This document shows positions 15,992 to 20,927 of a DNA stretch of 20,927 nucleotides, one piece after another. Made by a program: the position numbers and the translations under genes. Source of the DNA: M55B165 sp051744245 (lineage in GTDB: Bacteria > Actinomycetota > Humimicrobiia > Humimicrobiales > Humimicrobiaceae); contig JBNJCV010000024.1 of assembly GCA_051744245.1 (NCBI GenBank), positions 1 to 20,927 of the forward strand. The letters run 5' to 3'. The notes under the pieces were generated by a model. That model had not been told where the DNA came from and searched no databases. It was given only the letters and a program-made list of their open reading frames with translations. How positions within the stretch are numbered: the first letter of the stretch is position 1; each line of letters starts with the position of its first letter.

Positions 15992-16183
15992 TTAGCTGTT
16001 TAATTTAATAAAATGTTCAACTGACCTGTCATAGGTTTTTTCAGCCTCGCTGTCAAAATAACATGCAGGCAATTCCCCTGATTTTCTGTGGTAAGCAATA
16101 CATTCACAACAAGCACCTTTCCTGGAGCAAGGCTCATAGGTGCAATTGCAAATTCCCAAGTTTTCTTCTTTTCTACATTCCAT
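15992..16183 (-). CDS. Small cysteine-rich protein, DUF6485-like
   Basis: A 63-residue cytosolic-looking protein with eight cysteines (C3, C12, C14, C19, C25, C26, C28, C41) in the pattern [17 protein letters not shown], then CCECIAYH and GELPACYF, ending with KTYDRS. From memory this matches DUF6485, a small family in anaerobic bacteria and archaea without a known job. The cysteine spacing suggests metal or Fe-S binding. A GGGAGAGAG run precedes the ATG at suitable distance. It sits 20 nt after btuR and 3 nt before the metal ABC ATPase, so it belongs to the same operon and could act in metal handling. It could equally be a passenger. Family naming rests on recall, not a search. Confidence 0.8.
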   Translation of the reverse strand: MECRKEENLGICNCTYEPCSRKGACCECIAYHRKSGELPACYFDSEAEKTYDRSVEHFIKLNS

Positions 16184-16203
16184 TATTTCTCTCTCCCTTT
16201 CTG

Positions 16204-16743
16204 TTAGTATTCTATTCCTTTTATTGCTTTTATTCCTTTCTCGTATGCATGTTTTATTGACTTCATTTCTGTGACCGTATCGGCCATTTCAACTAAGCTT
16301 TCAGGCACCTTGTTTCCGGTTAAAATAATTATAAGGTTTTTAGACTTATTTTTTAACAGGTTTATTAAGTCAGCTTCTTTTATCAAGTTGTAACTTAGCA
16401 GATTAAGAATCTCGTCTAAAATTACCATATCATAAGTGCCCCTATTTATTTTTTCCTGGGCATATTTAAAAGACTCTCTTGCATTTCTTTTTTGCTCTTT
16501 AGTAATAACTGGTTTGCCCTGATTAAATTCAATAAACCCAATACCCAATTTTTCAACTTCTATCTGGGGAATATTTTCCAATGGCCTAAGCTCACCTGAT
16601 TTCCAGGGTCCTTTTATAAACTGGAGTATTAAAACTTTCAAGTTATGTCCTGCAGCCCTTAGGGCAATACCCAGGGCAGCAGTTGTTTTCCCCTTGCCGT
16701 CACCAGTGTTTATTAAAATTAAGCCTTTTTTGTTTTTAGTCAT
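16204..16743 (-). CDS. btuR: Cob(I)yrinic acid a,c-diamide adenosyltransferase (CobA/BtuR/CobO type)
   Basis: Transfers the adenosyl group of ATP to cob(I)alamin or precursors, forming the Co-C bond of coenzyme B12. The atypical P-loop is [14 protein letters not shown] (about 12-25). Other family strings are [33 protein letters not shown] and the C-terminal [16 protein letters not shown]. At 179 residues it is the usual CobA length, without the longer N-terminus of some enteric forms. It follows cobQ after 29 nt in the riboswitch-headed operon. No Shine-Dalgarno is seen. Adenosylation fits before or alongside the CobQ step. Confidence 0.95.
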   Translation of the reverse strand: MTKNKKGLILINTGDGKGKTTAALGIALRAAGHNLKVLILQFIKGPWKSGELRPLENIPQIEVEKLGIGFIEFNQGKPVITKEQKRNARESFKYAQEKINRGTYDMVILDEILNLLSYNLIKEADLINLLKNKSKNLIIILTGNKVPESLVEMADTVTEMKSIKHAYEKGIKAIKGIEY

Positions 16744-16748
16744 ATAAT

Positions 16749-16780
16749 GATTTTAATAAAAAAAACCCTTTATTAAAATC
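16749..16780 (-). repeat. 12-bp perfect inverted repeat between cobQ and btuR
   Basis: GATTTTAATAAA (16749-16760 on the plus strand) and TTTATTAAAATC (16769-16780) are exact reverse complements around an 8-nt spacer AAAAACCC. One arm covers the end of cobQ including its stop; the other lies 5 nt upstream of the btuR ATG. It could be an operator, a weak RNA hairpin that affects processing or btuR translation, or part of an internal promoter, since a TAAAAT occurs 6 nt before the ATG. Confidence 0.6.
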
Positions 16781-18341
16781 GCTGATTTATAATTCTATAT
16801 AATAAATCAACGTCCATATTTTTCCTAAAAATATCAGCCAGCATATCATATTGTCTTTGCTTGAAAGAATAATAGGAATCCATGCCCGGGGCTATATTAA
16901 ATTTTAAGTTATTTAAATTTCCAATTTTTCCTAAAATTGCCTTCCTTAACCCAGAATTGTCAAACAATCCATGTATATAAGTTCCCAAAACTAAATTATT
17001 CAATTTCCTGTCCACATGGATACATCCATCCTCTTCATCTATTTCTCTGCCTTTCCTTTTAAAAATATTAAATAACCTTAATACTTTTGGATCCCTTATT
17101 TTTGATTTACCCATGTGTATTTCATAGCCTTCAAAATTCTCCGAGCCCTGGACTCCGCAAAACATATTTAAAGCTCCCTTCCCAAGCCTGAATTCTACCT
17201 GGGAAGTATTTTTTATATCCTGGAATCCAGTTTCCATGTTAAACAGCCCCAGGCCTTCTGCTTCTTTTATATTTGATTCCCGGCCATATTCATCTATAAC
17301 TTTTGCCCCCAGCATCTGATAGCCTGCACAAATTCCAATTACTGAAACTCCGCTTCCATGCATTTCCCTTATTAGTCCCTTAAACCCCGACTGTTCCAGA
17401 TAAAGCAAGTCCCCAATTGTATTTTTACTCCCCGGTATAATTATTAAGTGGGGGTTGAAATTTTTTAAGTCTGCCGGATTTTTAACATACAATAAATTAA
17501 CCCCTTCTTCTACTTCCAGGCAATTGAAATCCGTAAAATTTGAAATATGGGGAAGATACAACACTGCTATATTTAACTTATTTTGTCCAAAATTCCTCTT
17601 TTTATGGTTCTCCCGGTCAAGGTTCACAGAGTCTTCTTCATCCAGGATAATATTATTATAGTAAGGGATAGTACCAATAACCGGCAGCTTTAATTTCTTT
17701 TCAACCCAATTAATGCCGGGCTTTAGTAGACTAATGTCCCCCCTAAACTTATTTATTAAGAGCGCTTTAATGTACTTGCGGTATCTTCTCGGAAGTATTT
17801 TAACTGTTCCATAAAAGCTTGCAAAAATGCCGCCTTTATCTATATCGCCTAACAGAATTACAGGTGATCTTGAAATTTCTGCAGTCCTCATGTTTACAAT
17901 ATCATTATCCAGCAAGTTAATTTCAGCCGGGCTTCCAGCCCCTTCAATTACTACATAATCAAATCTTTCCTTCAGTCCAATAACTGTTTCCCTAATTTTA
18001 TCCAAGAAATATACTTTCTTTTCATTGTATTCAGCAGCAGTCATGTTTTTTACCACTTTGCCCATGAATATTATCTGGGCTTCCTTGTCTTTTACTGGCT
18101 TTATGAGGATAGGGTTCATGGAAACCTCCGGGGCAATTCCGCAGGCTTCAGCCTGCATCACCTGTGCCCTTCCCATCTCTCCGCCGCTGGAAGTGGCAAA
18201 GGAATTTAAGGCCATATTCTGTGACTTAAAAGGGCAAACGCTATAGCCATCTTGCTTTAGTATCCGGCAAATTGCAGCAACTGCTACGCTTTTTCCCACA
18301 TGTGAGCCCGTGCCCTGAACCATTATAGATTTATTTACCAT
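16773..18341 (-). CDS. cobQ: Cobyric acid synthase
   Basis: ATP- and glutamine-dependent amidation of four carboxylates of adenosyl-cobyrinic acid a,c-diamide, giving cobyric acid. The N-terminal dethiobiotin-synthetase-like domain has MVQGTGSHVGKS (7-18), PFKSQNMALNS (37-47) and VVIEGAGSPAEINL. The C-terminal class I glutaminase-like domain has IIPGSKNT, the nucleophile in GICAGYQMLG (C338; most relatives have GICGGYQ) and the histidine of GTYIHGLF (H457). At 522 residues it is full length. The ATG lies 11 nt inside the upstream ATPase gene with a strong GGAGG 6 nt before it. With BtuCD and BtuR this points to finishing or remodelling of imported corrinoids or to a pathway completed elsewhere. 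Confidence 0.96.
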   Translation of the reverse strand: MVNKSIMVQGTGSHVGKSVAVAAICRILKQDGYSVCPFKSQNMALNSFATSSGGEMGRAQVMQAEACGIAPEVSMNPILIKPVKDKEAQIIFMGKVVKNMTAAEYNEKKVYFLDKIRETVIGLKERFDYVVIEGAGSPAEINLLDNDIVNMRTAEISRSPVILLGDIDKGGIFASFYGTVKILPRRYRKYIKALLINKFRGDISLLKPGINWVEKKLKLPVIGTIPYYNNIILDEEDSVNLDRENHKKRNFGQNKLNIAVLYLPHISNFTDFNCLEVEEGVNLLYVKNPADLKNFNPHLIIIPGSKNTIGDLLYLEQSGFKGLIREMHGSGVSVIGICAGYQMLGAKVIDEYGRESNIKEAEGLGLFNMETGFQDIKNTSQVEFRLGKGALNMFCGVQGSENFEGYEIHMGKSKIRDPKVLRLFNIFKRKGREIDEEDGCIHVDRKLNNLVLGTYIHGLFDNSGLRKAILGKIGNLNNLKFNIAPGMDSYYSFKQRQYDMLADIFRKNMDVDLLYRIINQRF

Positions 18342-19599
18342 TAATATCCTCCAGAATTGATAAGATATCTGTCTCCTGTCCTATCCTTTTAGCTTCCCTT
18401 TCAATTATCTTACGGTAAAGGGTAGAAGCCTTGCCTCCAGTATGATCCCTTTGTTCGATGCTTTCTCCACTTATTACAATCACCTTCTTTTTTTTGTCTA
18501 AAGCCTCTTTAACTGATACCAGGTTTGAAAAATTTCCATTTCCTATTTCTATAGGGGGAAGTATAACAACATCGCTTAAATTTATTAATTCCAGATTCTT
18601 ATTTTGTGCATAAAGGCTGACAGGCGAGAAAGGAGCTTCGCTCACGTAAGGAATCTCCAGGGTTTCACAGGTGGCCAGGTCAGTATCCAGGTTATTGACA
18701 ACTCCACAGGATACAATATAGCCTTTTCGGTACAAGCTGTTAATAATAGGGGAAGCAGCACCTCCTCCGCCAATCACATGTATCCTTAAGTCCCTGGTTT
18801 TGCCATCTCTTTGCGGGCGTGTATTAAATGTAGGATTGATATAAATTTTTCCAGTAAAAGGATTTTTAGCCACGTAAACTTCACTTGAAAAAACCCTTTC
18901 AATATTTTCTTCATTTACTACATCGCTGGTATTACCATATTTGAATATTCTTCCATCCTTTAAAAACATGACCTTCCTGCTATACTGAATTGCCAAATTT
19001 ATGTCATGGAAAATTCCTATCACCGTTTTTTTATCTACTATATTTAATTTATGGAAAAGCTCTAAAAGCTCAATCTGGAAATTGATATCCAGATGGGCTG
19101 TAGGCTCATCTAACAGAAGTATAGGAGTATCCTGGACCAGTGCCTGGGCTATAATCACCCTTTGTTTTTCGCCCCCTGATAGCTCATTGTATTTCCTTTC
19201 TGCAAACTCTGATATTTTAACTTTTTCCATTACTTCATCTATAAATTGGCTGTCTTTGTTGCTAATAGCCTCAAACCTGCTGGAATAGGGATATCTCCCC
19301 ATAGATACCAGTTCTTTCACAGAAAAATTAAAACTAGGACTGGTGGATTGGGGAACAACAGCTACCAGTTTTGCAACTTCTTTCGGCCGGAGCAGGTCAA
19401 GGCTTTTGCTGTTTATAGTAATATTGCCCTCAAATTTTTTCAGTACCTTGCTTAAAATGTTTATAAGAGTACTTTTTCCAGACCCATTTGGTCCCAGTAT
19501 GGATATAAAGCTACCCTGCCTTACGTTAAAACTTACATCCCTTAAAACTTCATTGCCATCATAGGAAAAGTTTAAATTTTTTACCTTCAATATGTCCAT
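18331..19599 (-). CDS. btuD: Corrinoid ABC transporter ATPase (BtuD/FecE type) with an extra C-terminal domain
   Basis: ATPase of a BtuCD-type importer. Residues 1-250 form a complete ABC domain: Walker A GPNGSGKST (36-44), Q-loop VVPQS, signature ELSGGEKQR (139-147), Walker B LLLDEPTAHLD (161-171) and the switch H198. Typical FecE/BtuD proteins end near residue 255-265. Here about 157 residues follow (DNA 18331-18804), starting RIHVIGGGGAAS (272-283), then EAPFSPVS (321-328), VVILPPIEIGNGNFSNL (344-360) and VIVISGE. That looks like a Rossmann-like alpha/beta domain with a glycine-rich first loop. From memory the same tail occurs on cobalamin/iron-complex ATPases of some clostridia and methanogens, function unknown. 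The ATG directly abuts the btuC stop (TAAATG). Confidence 0.88.
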   Translation of the reverse strand: MDILKVKNLNFSYDGNEVLRDVSFNVRQGSFISILGPNGSGKSTLINILSKVLKKFEGNITINSKSLDLLRPKEVAKLVAVVPQSTSPSFNFSVKELVSMGRYPYSSRFEAISNKDSQFIDEVMEKVKISEFAERKYNELSGGEKQRVIIAQALVQDTPILLLDEPTAHLDINFQIELLELFHKLNIVDKKTVIGIFHDINLAIQYSRKVMFLKDGRIFKYGNTSDVVNEENIERVFSSEVYVAKNPFTGKIYINPTFNTRPQRDGKTRDLRIHVIGGGGAASPIINSLYRKGYIVSCGVVNNLDTDLATCETLEIPYVSEAPFSPVSLYAQNKNLELINLSDVVILPPIEIGNGNFSNLVSVKEALDKKKKVIVISGESIEQRDHTGGKASTLYRKIIEREAKRIGQETDILSILEDINGK

Positions 19600-20643
19600 T
19601 TAGAAAACCTGCTTTTTTGACCTTATAAGCAAATACAGGAAAAAAGGAACCCCTATTATTGACGTAATTATACCCACCGGTATCTCCCTTGGGGAAAGCA
19701 TAGTTCTTGCTATGGTATCTGAAACTAAAAGTACAATGCCCCCAGCCACAGCTGAAGTGGGGTATAAGATTTTATGGTCCGGGCCCACTATTAACCTGAG
19801 TATGTGGGGAGTTATCAGTCCTACAAAGCCTATTAAGCCGCTTACTGAAACTGCTGCCGCGGCTATCAGGGAAGCCAATATCAACAACAGCCTTTTAACA
19901 TTTTCTGTATTCACTCCCAGCTGGGTAGCTCTTTCATCCCCTAGTGATATTATATTTAAGTCGTTTAAAAAAAATGAAGATATAATAAGGAGAAATACTA
20001 CTATTGGGAATATTATAAAAAACTGCTGCCAGCTTGCTGCTGTCAGCCCGCCCATGAGCCAAAATATCACCTTTGCAAGGTCATGAGCTTCAAACATTAG
20101 TATAAAGGAATTAATGGAACTCAAAAGGGCGCTTAATGCTACTCCCGATAGGAGCAATGTTAGCACAGATACCCTATTTCTGACCTTTGAAATATTATAG
20201 ACAAGGAAAGTGGTGGCAATTGCTCCTATAAAGGCAAATAAGCTAACCGATGAAATATTAAGTATCCTGACCCCGGTAGTGATAAGCAATCCTATTGTTG
20301 CCCCGAATGACGCCCCAGCTGAAACGCCAATTATATAAGGGTCAGCCATGGGATTTCTAAATATTCCCTGGAAGATAACGCCGGAACTGGCTAGGGCTAT
20401 GCCCACCAAAATAGATATAAAAATTCTGGGAAGCCTGATTTTGGTTATTATATCAAAATACTGTGATTCTATATCGCTAATGTTTATAAAATTATTTATC
20501 CCCGGGACATAACTTCCAAATATCTTTGCCGTATCTTTAAAGCTGAGATCTGCAGACCCTATAGAAGATGCAAAAATAACCAGGAAAAATAAAATGAGTA
20601 CAAGCACCACCAGATACCTTATAATCCTTTTTATATTCTGCAT
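19600..20643 (-). CDS. btuC: Corrinoid ABC transporter permease (BtuC/FecCD family)
   Basis: Membrane subunit for uptake of cobalamin or related corrinoids. Of 347 residues, about ten hydrophobic helices are visible. Family motifs: IRLPRIFISILVGIALASSG, QGIFRNPMADPYIIGVSAGA in the first half, then LIGFVGLITPHILRLIVGPDH and SDTIARTMLSPREIPVGIITSIIGVPFF near the C-terminus. FecCD permeases also carry siderophores and heme; the cobalamin riboswitch directly upstream and cobQ/btuR downstream argue for corrinoids. GGTGA lies 7 nt before the ATG. No substrate-binding protein (BtuF) lies between the riboswitch and this gene. Confidence 0.93.
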   Translation of the reverse strand: MQNIKRIIRYLVVLVLILFFLVIFASSIGSADLSFKDTAKIFGSYVPGINNFINISDIESQYFDIITKIRLPRIFISILVGIALASSGVIFQGIFRNPMADPYIIGVSAGASFGATIGLLITTGVRILNISSVSLFAFIGAIATTFLVYNISKVRNRVSVLTLLLSGVALSALLSSINSFILMFEAHDLAKVIFWLMGGLTAASWQQFFIIFPIVVFLLIISSFFLNDLNIISLGDERATQLGVNTENVKRLLLILASLIAAAAVSVSGLIGFVGLITPHILRLIVGPDHKILYPTSAVAGGIVLLVSDTIARTMLSPREIPVGIITSIIGVPFFLYLLIRSKKQVF

Positions 20644-20710
20644 AACAGCTTCACCAACGCCCTAAATACTATACCTAATCAATAGCTTAAAAAACATTGC
20701 TTATATTTAT

Positions 20711-20742
20711 AAAAAAAAGCTCCCCACTTTAGTAGAGAGCTT
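20711..20742 (-). terminator. Intrinsic terminator after the cobalamin aptamer
   Basis: On the minus strand AAGCTCTCTAC, loop TAAA, GTGGGGAGCTT form an 11-bp stem (two G-T pairs allowed), followed at once by a run of T. It lies between the aptamer and btuC, 67 nt before the ATG. An upstream GTAGA...GAG (about 20764-20775) can pair with the 5' arm CTCTCTAC as an antiterminator, the layout of a transcription-attenuating riboswitch. Confidence 0.85.
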
Positions 20743-20763
20743 ACCATTCCATTAAAAAAATTA

Positions 20764-20927
20764 CTCCCTTTCTACCGAAGTGGCGTAATATTTATCTTCT
20801 GCTACCAGGTCTCCTGACTTTTGGGACATTACCCTTTGCCTTCCCAGCTATAGCCAGTGGCTCATATAAAGGGTACTCACCCAATCACAGTGGCGGGACC
20901 GTTCCAGATTCTAACTGGATTCCCTTG
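20764..20927 (-). ncRNA. Cobalamin riboswitch (5' part beyond window edge)
   Basis: The minus strand carries the B12 box AAGTCAGGAGACCTGG (20820-20805), the conserved core CGGTCCCGCCACTGTGA (20901-20885) after GGGAATCCAGT...TCTGGAA, and the CCACTGG...TGGGAAGGC pair of the P6 region. These are the hallmarks of the cobalamin (AdoCbl) aptamer. The outer 5' strand (P1 and the GGTGCC-like part) should lie past 20927. With the terminator downstream it is expected to reduce transcription of btuC and the genes behind it when cobalamin is plentiful. Confidence 0.95.

Noticed and set aside
1..20927. CRISPR arrays, tRNA, rRNA, insertion sequences, attachment sites
   Set aside because: No spaced direct repeats, transposase or integrase motifs, or tRNA-like cloverleaf were seen while reading both strands.

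Overview
The window reads as low-GC bacterial chromosome with the standard code (UGA works as a stop). Gene density is very high: almost every gap is under 110 nt, neighbouring genes overlap by 4 to 29 nt, and I saw no transposase, integrase, tRNA, rRNA or CRISPR repeat. The lineage cannot be fixed from sequence alone. A PrsA-type foldase lipoprotein, a CTC/TL5-type L25 with an acidic tail, KtrAB-type potassium uptake and the order glmU-prs-rplY-pth-mfd-foldase-mazG point towards the Firmicutes/Actinobacteria side of the bacteria, possibly an uncultured anaerobe. That placement is inference.

Left part (1-2193, + strand): a short, very AT-rich leader with a good sigma70-type promoter, then a two-gene potassium uptake system, ktrB(trkH)-ktrA. 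It converges on the next block with interlocking stop codons.

Housekeeping operon (12924 down to 2190, - strand): a strong promoter precedes a small two-cysteine hypothetical gene, then glmU, prs, rplY, pth, mfd, a PpiC foldase lipoprotein, mazG and pyk. It joins cell-wall precursor synthesis, PRPP supply, translation, transcription-coupled repair, NTP-pool cleaning and glycolysis. The B. subtilis glmU-prs-ctc-pth-mfd-mazG order is recognisable.

Middle island (12925-13877, + strand): one radical SAM gene, divergent from the housekeeping operon and read from a back-to-back promoter that appears to give a leaderless mRNA. It converges on ogt, again with interlocked stops.

Cobalamin operon (20927 down to 13874, - strand): a cobalamin riboswitch, cut by the window edge, is followed by an intrinsic terminator and then btuC, a btuD carrying an extra C-terminal domain, cobQ, btuR, an 8-cysteine DUF6485-like protein, a Zn/Mn-type ABC ATPase and permease, and ogt. 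The gaps inside the block are at most about 30 nt, so the metal transporter and the DNA-repair gene may be read from the same B12-controlled transcript. Neither ABC importer has its binding protein in the window.

The points most worth checking are the added domain on BtuD, the possible B12 control of the DUF6485/metal-transporter/ogt tail, the unassigned radical SAM enzyme, the 12-bp inverted repeat before btuR, the two identical interlocked convergent stops, and the leaderless starts of both + strand units.
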